A stretch of DNA of 23,383 bases from a virus, in the IMG/VR virus record IMGVR_UViG_3300038435_000034, positions 1 through 23,383 of that record; one strand, written 5' to 3'. Each line of letters begins with the position of its first letter. Position 1 is the stretch's first letter. The notes under the pieces are model-generated. The model saw only the letters and a program-made list of their open reading frames with translations. It did no database searches and was not told the origin of the DNA. The position numbers and the translations under genes were made by a program. Of the stretch, positions 1-7,489 are shown in pieces.

Positions 1-70
1 CTGCGCCGACGCCAGTCGCCGCCAGCGCGACAACGCCCGCGACGATCGCGATAGTACGCAGCGTCTTCAC
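1..70 (-). CDS. Unidentified membrane/exported protein, N-terminus only
   Basis: Only the first 23 codons are in the window; the gene runs off the left edge. The GTG start at 70 directly follows the TGA of the upstream gene (73-71), so the two are translationally coupled. The visible peptide starts MKTLRTIAIVAG and continues as an unbroken hydrophobic stretch rich in V, A, L and G after two basic residues, which reads as a signal peptide or first membrane segment. Position suggests a tail or host-interaction gene downstream of the distal tail proteins, but nothing visible identifies the family. Confidence 0.6.
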   Translation of the reverse strand, partial: MKTLRTIAIVAGVVALAATGVGA

Positions 71-472
71 TCAGACCCTCCAGGCGGCCGTCACATTGTT
101 GAGGTCGATCGACATGGCGACCGGCGTGTCATGATCCTGATGCCAGCCCATCATCTTGTAGCCGACGCATATCCATCCGGCCTCGCCCCCATCACCGGCA
201 CCCACCGCGACATCGCCTATCAACATGCGCGCTGGCGCGATGCGAGGCAGCAGATCATCCAGCACGGCGATCAGGCCGCCGGTTGCCCGTAGCGCCCGCT
301 GCGCGCCGATCAGCGACCGATAGCGTGGCAGCATGGGTGGCTTGTGGCCCATCTGTAACAGGTGGTATCGGATCATCCGCGCGCAGTCGGCGGTGCGGAA
401 GTCCAGCGGCAGATGGTCGTACTTCGCCTTGGTTGCCTCTGTCGCAATGCGCCGCCGTTCAAGGTCGCTCAT
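71..472 (-). CDS. DUF6950-like (NlpC/P60-like) distal tail protein
   Basis: The product has 133 residues. Visible features match the DUF6950 layout as I recall it: an N-terminal Asp-Cys pair inside a helix (TADCARMIRYHL), a mid-protein R-x6-GG stretch (RALRATGGLI), and a following GDVAVG strand with a Gly-rich loop. DUF6950 is regarded as NlpC/P60-like, so a cell-wall hydrolase-related role at the tail tip is possible, with the Cys as nucleophile; I do not see a convincing catalytic His. It starts at ATG 472, overlapping the upstream stop (ATGA). It occupies the slot that the NlpC/P60 protein gp14 holds in GTA tail clusters, which supports the call. Family assignment is moderately sure; enzymatic activity is inference. 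Confidence 0.62.
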   Translation of the reverse strand: MSDLERRRIATEATKAKYDHLPLDFRTADCARMIRYHLLQMGHKPPMLPRYRSLIGAQRALRATGGLIAVLDDLLPRIAPARMLIGDVAVGAGDGGEAGWICVGYKMMGWHQDHDTPVAMSIDLNNVTAAWRV

Positions 473-1023
473 CAGGCAGCCGCCTCCGCGCCCCAGGGCG
501 AGGACCGCGGCATACCAGTCGCATTCGCCATGCCAAGCTCTCCGGGATAACAGGATTGATGATATCGGTCGTTCAGGGCTTGGCCCCGCATCACCATGAA
601 CAGCCGGCGGGCGGCGCTGTCGAATTCGATGTCGGCCGCGCGCGACCCGCGATTTGCCTTCAGGGTCACCGTGTCGATCGCAAGGTCGGCCGTTTGATCC
701 GGCGAGCCGACAACGCGCCCCGTGGCGCGGCTATACTCGCCCAGCCAGAAGCGCATACGGGCGCCCTGATAGGTCGGGTTAGAAATAGAAGCGGCGGCGG
801 CAGACGATGGGGGCAGAAAGGTCAGCTTGCCGCCGGGCGCTTCGTCTCCAGTCTTTTCCTCGAATGATTCTGCACTGCCGATGACGCCGAACATGGGGTC
901 GATGCAGTCGTACAGATCGTCGCCCCAATAGACGAAGCCGCCGTCGCACATCCGCACGGTCCGCTCCGGCAGCTCGATCTTCATAAGCGATACCAGATTG
1001 AGGACGCGGCCCGTGAAAGCCAT
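472..1023 (-). CDS. Distal tail / baseplate hub-like protein
   Basis: The product has 183 residues. It opens with a compact beta-rich segment containing CDGGFVYWGDDLYDCIDPMFG, then a TFLPPSSAAAASI stretch and QGARMRFWLGEY, a pattern I associate with DUF2163/GTA gp13-like hub proteins that bind the tail tip. The C-terminal half carries a short region rich in Arg and Met and ends in Ala repeats. The start overlaps the stop of the preceding tail gene by ATGA, and the stop overlaps the next start the same way, so the three distal tail genes form one coupled unit behind the tape measure. Function rests on gene order and weak motif similarity; the exact family is uncertain. Confidence 0.6.
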   Translation of the reverse strand: MAFTGRVLNLVSLMKIELPERTVRMCDGGFVYWGDDLYDCIDPMFGVIGSAESFEEKTGDEAPGGKLTFLPPSSAAAASISNPTYQGARMRFWLGEYSRATGRVVGSPDQTADLAIDTVTLKANRGSRAADIEFDSAARRLFMVMRGQALNDRYHQSCYPGELGMANATGMPRSSPWGAEAAA

Positions 1024-1631
1024 CAGCGGCTCTCCCAGATTTCGAAGGAAAGGGCGAACATGCGCTCAAGCGCCATTTCCCATTGTACTTCGCTACCACG
1101 CGGGAAGCCTTCGATCATCGGCTTCGCGACATGCAGGATCGATCCGGCCGTCGGCGGCTTGCGGATCATCTGGCTGAGTTGAATGACCGCCTTGCCATTG
1201 GCGCCGACAATGGTGGACTCCGCCACAAAATCAAAGAAATGCTGGCCACCAATTTCCAAGCTAACAGGCTGCCCTTCGAAATAAGCATAGCCAGGTACGC
1301 CATTCGTGATTGCCAAAAACTCGCCAGCTTGGCCAACACCATCGACCACGATGGGCGAACCGTCCGAACGATTAGGCGCGCCTGGGTCGAAGTCGAGCAG
1401 CGGATACTCAATGCGGACACCCTCTTTCTGACCCTTGATCAGACGGTTCACGAATATCCGGCCCTCTTTCCGGTTTTCGAGGGGCGGCATGGTGAAGGCC
1501 ACCGCATATCGGTTGCCCAGATGGTTGACGCGGATCGTCTCCGATCCCGCCGCTCCATCCAGATAACCGCCGAAGTCCTGTACACGCGGCACAGCCTTGC
1601 GTGGCGCGGGCCACTCCGGAAAGACGATCAT
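1023..1631 (-). CDS. Distal tail protein (Dit/gp12 position)
   Basis: The product has 202 residues, directly downstream of the tape measure gene with an ATGA overlap (start ATG at 1631). It opens MIVFPEWPAPRKAVPRVQDF and looks beta-rich throughout, with no signal peptide, membrane segment or catalytic motif. A middle region (GVPGYAYFEGQPVSLEIGG) is compatible with a beta-sandwich. In siphoviruses and GTAs the gene immediately after the tape measure normally encodes the distal tail protein that joins tube to tip (GTA gp12 slot), which is the basis of the call. I do not recognise a specific Pfam family from the sequence, so this is a context-based assignment. Confidence 0.6.
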   Translation of the reverse strand: MIVFPEWPAPRKAVPRVQDFGGYLDGAAGSETIRVNHLGNRYAVAFTMPPLENRKEGRIFVNRLIKGQKEGVRIEYPLLDFDPGAPNRSDGSPIVVDGVGQAGEFLAITNGVPGYAYFEGQPVSLEIGGQHFFDFVAESTIVGANGKAVIQLSQMIRKPPTAGSILHVAKPMIEGFPRGSEVQWEMALERMFALSFEIWESR

Positions 1632-4600
1632 GGGATCACGCGGCCCCGTTGCTTCGCCAGGGCAATCTGCGCGCCGCCGGACCCCATGTTGCCACCCATG
1701 ACGGCGGCCTGCTGATTGCCAGCCGCGATAGTCGACCAGAACTCATCGTTGGTCATGACGCCCTGCATGAAAATATTGGTATTGCCGCCGTCGCCCTTAT
1801 CGTTGCCACGGCGAATGTTGACCGTTTCGCCAGCGGTCCCCCAAAATTGCACCAGATTGGTATCGATGCCCGGCTTCCCCCCGACCTCGAAACTGCCGCC
1901 GGTTGCAAACCCGGGCAGGTTTTTGGGAATAGCCAACTGAGCGGAGACGCCATCGAGATAGGACTGCGACGCACCGCTGACGCCGCCAAGGCGCGCACCG
2001 CCAAAGATAGATCCGACCCCGCTCAGTATTGTGCCGAACAGGCCCCCGCCGCCTGTCGTGGCACCACTACCTGCTTGCCCCAAAGCCTGCCGAAATAGAT
2101 TGAACAGCATGTCGGACAGGCTGTTGAGCGCCTCCTCCATGCCGCGTGAAACCTGATCGCGCCACCAGTTGGAGGCAAAGCCCTTCAGGTCGCCGTCCAT
2201 TGCAGAGCGCATCGCATCCTTGAAGGTGTCTCGCCACTGACCCTGCTGCCGCGCCCGTTCTTCTTCGTCCAGTTCGAGCCCGGCGCGATCACGCGCATCT
2301 TCCTCGCTAACCTTGCCTTCGCCATCGCGATAATATTGTTCACTGCGCCGGTTCAGTTCGGCGGCACGTGTTGCCGCGCGCTGGGTTTCAGCTGGGTCAC
2401 TGCGGAGCCGCGACAACTCGGCACTGCGATCAAGTGCCTGAGCCTTCGCCAGCTTCGCCGCAGCGTCGGCTCGCGCAATGTCGACCTGCACGAGATCCCA
2501 CCCAGCCCGTCCCTGCGCTTCGAGCAGTGTCAGGCCTTTACCCTGCCACAACGTCGTGCGCTCTTCCAGATATGCACGATCAGAAGCAAGGCGAGCCATC
2601 GTTTCATCGCCGCGAATCTCAGCGATTTGTTGATCGAGGGCGTTTTCAGCCAGCGTCACCTGTCGCGCATCATATTCGGCCTCGGCCGCCTTGACCTCAG
2701 CAATATCCTTTTCGGCCGCGAGCTTGGCCGCAGAAGCAGCGAGGCCTGCATCTTCGTAGTCCCGCTGTCGCTGAAAGATATCGATCTTGTCCTGGATGCG
2801 GCGCACCTCATCCTTGTCATCACGCGCTCGCGCCACAGACATCTGCTGCTCCAGCTTCATCTGCTCGCGACGGTTCGCCAGTTCCTGCGCACTAGGCCCT
2901 TTGGACTTGCCGCCGCTGCTAGCGTCTTCCTCTCCAAACTGAAGGTCGACCGTCGCAAATTCTGGCGTATTGATGGATCGATTGTAACCCTCGACCGTCT
3001 TCGCGACAGTTTCCAGCGTCTTCGCGCGCGATAGCAGATCGGCTTCCGCCTGATCCGCCGCTCTAATGGCAGGCGCAACCTTTGGGCTAATGACGTCGCC
3101 CCGCGCTGTCATCTTCACTTCGGACTTGGCTTTCCCGAGATTGGCTTTCGCACGTTCCAGGGCGGCCCGAGCAGCCAGAACGTCAGCCCGCGCTGTGGCC
3201 ATCGCCTGCAATTCGGCGGCGCGATCTGCTTTCATTTTATCAATGATCGCCTTCCGCGCTTGTCCAGTGGCGGACACCAAACCCAGTGCAGCCGCCTGCT
3301 GTTTTTCATATGCCGCCGCCGCATTCGCCGCCGCTTGGCGCGCGGCGCTATTGGCCGTCACGGTCCTGTTAGACCAGAGGTAGAACAAGGTGAGTGCTGT
3401 GATGACTAAGCCGATCGGCCCTGCCAATCGTAGCAGCATGTTACCTGCAAGGCCGAACGCGGCACTAAGGCCAGTCAATGAAATAGCCAGACGTCCCAGT
3501 GTCGAAACGATCACCCCCACAGGATTTATGAGCAAGGTCACACCTTTACCGAAAAGCCCAAGCTGACCAAATACGAGGGGCAGCGCGATTTTCGCGAGGG
3601 TGATGACCGCTAGTGTAAGTGGACCAAGAGCAGCGGCGAAGCCCCAGATGGCGACACCTATCTGGAGAATGACGGGGTTGAGGTTTGCAATACCCCGCAC
3701 CAGGCCGGTCAAACCTTCGATAACAGCTGTGAACGCACCGAGGATGCCCGTCTCCCCCAATGCGATCTGAAGGCTCTCGAAGGCACCGGAGAGCCTCTTG
3801 CTTGCCTCTTCCACACCGCGCATTTGGATGGCCAGCTTTTCACCGGCGTCCGTTCGCCCGATGGTAGTCTGCAGATCTTCGAAGGCCTGTCCACCAAGAC
3901 GCATGAGGCCGATAGCCGTTCTCATTGCATCCGCGCCGAATATCTCAGTCAGGACTTTGGTGCGGGACCGGTCGGAAAGGTTGCCCAACTTTTCTCGCAG
4001 CATCTCTGCGATATCAGCCAATCCCTTCATTTTTCCCGTCGCATCGTAGAAATCCAAGCCGAGCCGTTCCATCATGGCTGCGGCTTCTTTGGATTTAGGG
4101 GTCAGGGTGGTGATGAACGTTTTGAAACTGGTCCCAGCGTCAGAACCGCTGCCGAACAACGCGGCGGTGCCCGCAAGGGCGGTGTTGAAATCTTCGAAGC
4201 TCACTCCAAGCTTGCCAGCTACACCGCCGCCCTGTGCAATTGCATCTTTGAAATCGTTGAAACCCAACTTTGAAGCGTCGAGTGCACCGGTGATGTTGTT
4301 GACGACCGCGCCAAGATCATCAGCACCTTTACCAAACTGCGCCATCACATCGGTTACGACGGCTGCTGATTGGCCGAGGTCCGCAGCATTCGCCGCGGCA
4401 AGTCGCAGAGTTTGCGCTAGGCCACCATTCAGTATGTCACTGGCAGACATGCCTGCGAGTCCGAGGGTCTCGATACCATCTGCGGCTTCGGTCGCACTTC
4501 GCCCTACCTGTGGGCCAAGTTTCTGCGCAGCATCCGACAGGGCTTCCAGCTGCTCGGCGCTAATCCCACGAAGGGCGGCATTCACGTTATTCATCGACTT

Positions 4601-4837
4601 TTCGAACGCACCGGCACCGCGTTTCGTCGTTACAGCCATGCCGGCGAAAGGAACGGTGATAGCGGCGGTCATACCCAGGCCGACATTGCGGATCTTGCTC
4701 TCCAGTTCTTTGAACTGGGCCATCACCTCATTGGCGAAATCGGACAGTGCCTCGCGCGCATCCTCGAAACCGGCGAACCATTCACGTACGTCAAGCCCAA
4801 GTTTGCCGTGCAGGCCGCCAATTTCCATGTCATCCAT
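1628..4837 (-). CDS. Phage tail tape measure protein
   Basis: The product has 1069 residues, the largest in the window. Residues ~60-350 form the TP901-type tape-measure core, with recognisable segments such as GVSFEDFNTALAGTAALF and KVLTEIFGADAMRTAIGLM. Residues ~365-490 contain several hydrophobic segments, as expected for the part that may enter the host membrane. Residues ~520-880 are Ala/Lys/Glu/Arg-rich coiled coil, and the C-terminus is Gly-rich. The chosen start ATG 4837 (MDDMEIGGLHGKLGL) has GAGG about 8 bases upstream. The protein sets tail length and is part of the DNA ejection machinery. Unusually, the upstream chaperone gene is separated from it by ~530 bp carrying a lipoprotein gene on the other strand, where most siphoviruses have nearly contiguous genes. 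Confidence 0.95.
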   Translation of the reverse strand: MDDMEIGGLHGKLGLDVREWFAGFEDAREALSDFANEVMAQFKELESKIRNVGLGMTAAITVPFAGMAVTTKRGAGAFEKSMNNVNAALRGISAEQLEALSDAAQKLGPQVGRSATEAADGIETLGLAGMSASDILNGGLAQTLRLAAANAADLGQSAAVVTDVMAQFGKGADDLGAVVNNITGALDASKLGFNDFKDAIAQGGGVAGKLGVSFEDFNTALAGTAALFGSGSDAGTSFKTFITTLTPKSKEAAAMMERLGLDFYDATGKMKGLADIAEMLREKLGNLSDRSRTKVLTEIFGADAMRTAIGLMRLGGQAFEDLQTTIGRTDAGEKLAIQMRGVEEASKRLSGAFESLQIALGETGILGAFTAVIEGLTGLVRGIANLNPVILQIGVAIWGFAAALGPLTLAVITLAKIALPLVFGQLGLFGKGVTLLINPVGVIVSTLGRLAISLTGLSAAFGLAGNMLLRLAGPIGLVITALTLFYLWSNRTVTANSAARQAAANAAAAYEKQQAAALGLVSATGQARKAIIDKMKADRAAELQAMATARADVLAARAALERAKANLGKAKSEVKMTARGDVISPKVAPAIRAADQAEADLLSRAKTLETVAKTVEGYNRSINTPEFATVDLQFGEEDASSGGKSKGPSAQELANRREQMKLEQQMSVARARDDKDEVRRIQDKIDIFQRQRDYEDAGLAASAAKLAAEKDIAEVKAAEAEYDARQVTLAENALDQQIAEIRGDETMARLASDRAYLEERTTLWQGKGLTLLEAQGRAGWDLVQVDIARADAAAKLAKAQALDRSAELSRLRSDPAETQRAATRAAELNRRSEQYYRDGEGKVSEEDARDRAGLELDEEERARQQGQWRDTFKDAMRSAMDGDLKGFASNWWRDQVSRGMEEALNSLSDMLFNLFRQALGQAGSGATTGGGGLFGTILSGVGSIFGGARLGGVSGASQSYLDGVSAQLAIPKNLPGFATGGSFEVGGKPGIDTNLVQFWGTAGETVNIRRGNDKGDGGNTNIFMQGVMTNDEFWSTIAAGNQQAAVMGGNMGSGGAQIALAKQRGRVIP

Positions 4838-4867
4838 TGGAGACCTCGTTGCAAAAAGAGTGAGAAC

Positions 4868-5383
4868 ATGCGGCCATTGTCATTTCTGTTGCTTTTCGGG
4901 CTACTCGGCTGCGGTGAGCAGCCGCCCTCCAAAACGGGTACAGCGCCCAAGGGGGAATGCGGCCATTTCCCCGGACTATCCGACAGGCCGATCAGCCTCC
5001 AATTTGAAGTTCAAGTCAGCGGCGGATCGCGGCCCCTGATCGACTTGACGACCAATCTTCCTGAAGGAACTCAGATCGGATCAATGCTCAAATCCCCGGG
5101 ATATCCACCCGCATTTATTGCCCAGGCCAGTGGCAACGTGAAATGCGGAAAGGTCACCATAGGACCTTATTCGAAGCAAGGCGGCCCGATTCCGGAAGGT
5201 GCATACGAAATTAGCGTTACTGCGCCACTTGTTATCGTTCAGCCCAAATCGGTCCGGAAATATCTTGGTGATGACTACAGCAATTTTAGATCTGACCTGA
5301 TCACCAAACGGTCATCGGGTGGCGATATTGGTGGCCGTATCATCAGCTATTCAGATACGTTGATGATTAAGCCACCTTCCTGA
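4868..5383 (+). CDS. Putative lipoprotein, moron-like cargo gene
   Basis: This is the only gene I support on the plus strand. The product has 171 residues. The start ATG 4868 is preceded by a purine-rich AAAGAGTGAG. The N-terminus is a textbook lipoprotein signal: MRPLS, a Leu/Phe core, and lipobox LLGC with the acylated Cys at residue 15; Gly at +2 gives no inner-membrane retention signal, so outer-membrane or periplasmic anchoring is likely. The mature part looks beta-sandwich-like (TTNLPEGTQIG, GKVTIGPYSKQGGPIPEGAYEISV). The divergent start lies 30 bp from the tape measure start, and its 3' end overlaps the chaperone extension by 17 bp. An isolated, opposite-strand lipoprotein in a tail operon fits a prophage-expressed moron, for example superinfection exclusion or host surface change. 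That role is inference; no specific family is recognised. Confidence 0.85.
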   Translation: MRPLSFLLLFGLLGCGEQPPSKTGTAPKGECGHFPGLSDRPISLQFEVQVSGGSRPLIDLTTNLPEGTQIGSMLKSPGYPPAFIAQASGNVKCGKVTIGPYSKQGGPIPEGAYEISVTAPLVIVQPKSVRKYLGDDYSNFRSDLITKRSSGGDIGGRIISYSDTLMIKPPS

Positions 5384-5708
5384 TCTTGATCGGCGCGCCG
5401 GCCGCCTGCATTTCCTGAAAATTGGCAAGCATCTCATCAGTTGACTGCTTGCCACCGTTGCGAGCCGGTTTCGTCAGCTCTTCCAGCGTTGGCAGCAACT
5501 TGTTGCGTGGGTATCGGTGGAGGGCTGCCGTCAAACGGGCCTGGAATGTAGCGACATCATGCTGATCTTTGCGCGCTGCCCTGAAACCCTTCAGGACGGC
5601 GTTCAGCATGCGGGGCGTCTGTCGCCAGAACGCATCAGGATCGTGCCCGGCTTGCGTCCACAGCGACAGGAGCTTTATCCAGTCCCAACCCTTTTCCGAG
5701 GTTTCGCC
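5367..5708 (-). CDS. Tail assembly chaperone, frameshift extension (T-like part)
   Basis: This is the second half of the tail chaperone, reached by -1 frameshifting from the preceding gene at 5708-5714. From the shift it reads GETSEKGWDW, then IKLLSLWTQAGHDPDAFWRQ, then TPRMLNAVL, a run typical of phage tail assembly chaperones. A conventional caller would start it at ATG 5609 and lose 33 residues, cutting this conserved block and the DPDAFWRQTPR motif in half. The full fusion would be about 226 residues (113+33+80). By analogy with lambda gpGT, the T-like part recruits tail tube subunits onto the tape measure. Its end overlaps the plus-strand lipoprotein gene by 17 bp. No good ribosome-binding site precedes ATG 5609, which supports the frameshift reading. 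Confidence 0.85.
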   Translation of the reverse strand, partial: GETSEKGWDWIKLLSLWTQAGHDPDAFWRQTPRMLNAVLKGFRAARKDQHDVATFQARLTAALHRYPRNKLLPTLEELTKPARNGGKQSTDEMLANFQEMQAAGAPIKIRKVA

Positions 5709-6046
5709 TTTCCCTCCGCACCGCCGTCGCCATCGACTTCACCTTTGGCAGGCATGGCTGCCTTCAGTGCGCGCGCCAGCGCATCGCGCAGTACATCCAG
5801 ACCAGCATCCGACATGATCTCACCGGCTTCGGCCACGGTGGTGCGAGCATGTCGTGCCTGGAGGCCCGCGCAGAAGATCGAGCGAAGCAGCTTGAAACTG
5901 GGCTTGTCCTGCACCTGATCGATCAGCTCTGCGACACCAAGGCCGGTTTCGTCCTCCAGGTCGCAGAAGGCGTTGACATCGAATACGAGTGTGAAGGTGG
6001 AGGCGCCCGCCTGAAAGGACGCCTCCCCACGAAGCGGGTTCGTCAT
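5675..6046 (-). CDS. Tail assembly chaperone, short form (GTA_gp10-like / G-like)
   Basis: The product has 123 residues. The N-terminus (MTNPLRGEASF, then TFTLVFDVNAFCDLEDETG) matches the GTA_gp10 family of tail assembly proteins: a short beta pair followed by an N-x2-C-x-LE helix. Helices follow to residue ~100, then a charged, Gly-rich linker where the frameshift site sits. Without frameshifting it ends in PRKRVGTG. It starts at ATG 6046, 3 bp after the tail tube stop. The protein is expected to be a cytoplasmic chaperone that coats the tape measure during tail assembly and is absent from the virion. The position between tail tube and tape measure is the classical one. Confidence 0.9.
   Translation of the reverse strand: MTNPLRGEASFQAGASTFTLVFDVNAFCDLEDETGLGVAELIDQVQDKPSFKLLRSIFCAGLQARHARTTVAEAGEIMSDAGLDVLRDALARALKAAMPAKGEVDGDGGAEGKAKPRKRVGTG
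5708..5714 (-). promoter_or_regulatory. Programmed -1 ribosomal frameshift slippery site
   Basis: Read on the minus strand the heptamer is G GGA AAG, in the 0 frame of the chaperone gene (codon 112 = GGA at 5713-5711, codon 113 = AAG). This is the same heptamer used by lambda G/GT. A one-base slip back leads into the GGC GAA ACC frame, which stays open to the stop at 5367 and encodes a conserved chaperone extension. The short form stops only ~34 bases after the site. Confidence 0.88.
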
Positions 6047-6049
6047 ATC

Positions 6050-6487
6050 TTACGCCCCCGCCGCTTCGGTTTCTTCCGACGACCATTTGATGCGAAGGGT
6101 GCCGATGCGACGATCGCCCATCGGGTTCGAGCGAACATAGTCGCGCACGACCACTTCGCCGGTTACCTCCCAGGTACCTTCGCCGTTGACCAGCACGATC
6201 TTGAATTGCTGGGGCCGGCCATAGGCTTTCGATTTCCGGGCGAGGATATCGCTGGGCGATCCCGGTATCCAGTTCATGACCAGGTCGGCTTCTTCGCCCT
6301 CTTTGAGCGGCGCTCCGATATAGCTCTTATAGCCGATCGTCTTCATATGGCTGGTTTCGATCAGATCTGCCGAACCGGAAGGCATCGGCACTTCCGTCAA
6401 CTCATCCATCTCGACCAAGGCCGGGGTCGCCAACGAAAAATCCCAAAGCCAGAATTCGGTCAGATGACCGGTTTCAACGTCACTCAT
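6050..6487 (-). CDS. Major tail tube protein
   Basis: The product has 145 residues. The order (tail terminator, this gene, chaperone, tape measure) is that of the major tail protein in siphoviruses. The sequence fits a lambda-type tube subunit: an early FWLWDFSLATPALVEMDELTEVPMP stretch, a central beta segment, and a C-terminal GTWEVTGEVVVRDYVRSNP region followed by RIGTLRIKW. It has no signal or membrane segment. The start ATG 6487 has GGAGGG at ideal spacing, the strongest ribosome-binding site in the tail block, as expected for an abundant structural protein. It would polymerise into the hexameric tail tube around the tape measure. The assignment is firm from context; the exact family name is not verified. 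Confidence 0.85.
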   Translation of the reverse strand: MSDVETGHLTEFWLWDFSLATPALVEMDELTEVPMPSGSADLIETSHMKTIGYKSYIGAPLKEGEEADLVMNWIPGSPSDILARKSKAYGRPQQFKIVLVNGEGTWEVTGEVVVRDYVRSNPMGDRRIGTLRIKWSSEETEAAGA

Positions 6488-6501
6488 GTCGGAGCCCTCC
6501 T

Positions 6502-6918
6502 TCAGGCCGGTGAGAACCGGACCATAAGGTCCAGCCAGGTACGAAAGATTGTGCCCGTTGCTGCCGGCTCCTGAAGATCACGACGATTCAGGATCGAACT
6601 GGGGCGGAAATAATAATGTTCACCAAAGGCGCGGGGCATCATGACGGCGGCGGCAATGTCGGCAATCTGCTGCGCCGTGGCGGGATCATCGCCATAGGTG
6701 TCGAGCTGCGTCCGCATGAACTGCAACCGCTGCGCACCCTTCATATGCTCGGCGACTGGCCGTGACACGGTGTTGAGCACGATGGCGGGCATCGCGCTCC
6801 CCTGCGGTCGCTCGCCCCAAAAAACCGTCTTGCTGTCAAGATAAGCAGGAAGCCGAGCCGCTAAGGTCGCATCGGCAACAAGCCGGTCGCGAATTGCTTC
6901 CTCAATGTCCATTGTCAT
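6502..6918 (-). CDS. Tail terminator protein (DUF3168-like)
   Basis: The product has 138 residues from ATG 6918, which overlaps the stop of the upstream gene (ATGA); an in-frame extension upstream exists but would run into that gene, so I prefer 6918. The sequence fits DUF3168: an N-terminal helix (MDIEEAIRDRLVADATLAARL), FWGERPQGSAMPAIVLNTV, a long helix around DPATAQQIADIAAAVM, then a beta end with TGTIFRTWLDLMVRF. Members cap the end of the tail tube and join it to the head. It lies directly upstream of the tail tube gene, 14 bp apart, as usual. Confidence 0.85.
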   Translation of the reverse strand: MTMDIEEAIRDRLVADATLAARLPAYLDSKTVFWGERPQGSAMPAIVLNTVSRPVAEHMKGAQRLQFMRTQLDTYGDDPATAQQIADIAAAVMMPRAFGEHYYFRPSSILNRRDLQEPAATGTIFRTWLDLMVRFSPA

Positions 6919-7313
6919 GCAGCCTTTTTGATATCGGCCCATAATGAGCTGCCCATCGCGCGGCGGACCTCTTCGCGCGTGTTGTCGAGCGCCGGCCGCA
7001 GGAATGGGTGCGCGGCTGAATGCGATGTCCCCAACTCGACCATATGACCATAGAAGCCGCGATCGCGCGTTGGGCCGATGTAGACCGCCGTGAAGAACCG
7101 GCGCTGGGATACGGCCGCCGCGTTCAATCCGCCGTCGAACGAGATGACCAGACTATCGCGCAAGTTGCCGGTGAGCACCGGGACCAGACGCTTGGCCTCC
7201 TCCAGCACGATTTCGGCACCAACCAAAAGGGACCGCCGCCGCGCATCCGGTGAAACGGCGTCCCTAATAGTGACGAGCTTGCGATCAAGCGCGTCAACGC
7301 CGACCAGCCTCAT
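6915..7313 (-). CDS. HK97 gp10-like tail completion / neck protein
   Basis: The product has 132 residues. Hallmarks of the HK97-gp10 family are visible: an N-terminal LVGVDALDRKLVTI helix start, a helix ending AEIVLEEAKRLVPVLTGNLRDSL (the conserved P-x2-TGNLRDS segment), and a C-terminal YGHMVELGTSHSAAHPFLRPAL, matching the family's Y-x3-E-x-GT...PFLRPA motif. These proteins act in the neck or tail completion step. It starts at ATG 7313, overlapping the TGA of the small upstream gene, and its own stop overlaps the tail terminator start, so this part of the operon is tightly coupled. Confidence 0.92.
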   Translation of the reverse strand: MRLVGVDALDRKLVTIRDAVSPDARRRSLLVGAEIVLEEAKRLVPVLTGNLRDSLVISFDGGLNAAAVSQRRFFTAVYIGPTRDRGFYGHMVELGTSHSAAHPFLRPALDNTREEVRRAMGSSLWADIKKAA

Positions 7314-7477
7314 TTCTTGTCGCCGGCGGCCTTCTTGGCATTGGCCGCGCTAGCCAACTCCACGATCTTTTCTTCGATCAGTCCCTGAGGCGACGGATGA
7401 TCATAGGTGTCGCCGACGGCCTTTTGATATTTCTTGCCATATGCGTTACCATGCGGGCGCAGCGCCGTTACCTTCAT
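7310..7477 (-). CDS. Small conserved phage protein, 55 residues
   Basis: A short gene easily missed because of its length. It starts at ATG 7477 with GGAG about 9 bases upstream, and ends in TGA at 7312-7310, overlapping the ATG of the HK97-gp10-like gene in the same way as its neighbours. The product begins MKVTALRPHGNAYGKKYQKA, has a GDTYDHPSPQGLIEEKIVEL middle and an Ala/Lys-rich tail (ANAKKAAGDKK). I recall similar small proteins in this position in other phages, without a defined function. It fills the only gap between the head closure protein and the gp10-like protein, and the coupling argues that it is translated. Confidence 0.85.
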   Translation of the reverse strand: MKVTALRPHGNAYGKKYQKAVGDTYDHPSPQGLIEEKIVELASAANAKKAAGDKK

Positions 7478-7489
7478 GTCGTTTCTCCG

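Noticed and set aside
4790-4867. Promoter for the plus-strand lipoprotein gene
   Set aside because: TTGCCG at 4803-4808 could be a -35 box but no acceptable -10 box follows at 16-18 bases; not reported as a feature.
4074-5039. Plus-strand open frame of 321 codons overlapping the lipoprotein start
   Set aside because: Different frame from the lipoprotein; Ser/Pro/Ala-rich mirror of the tape measure N-terminus.
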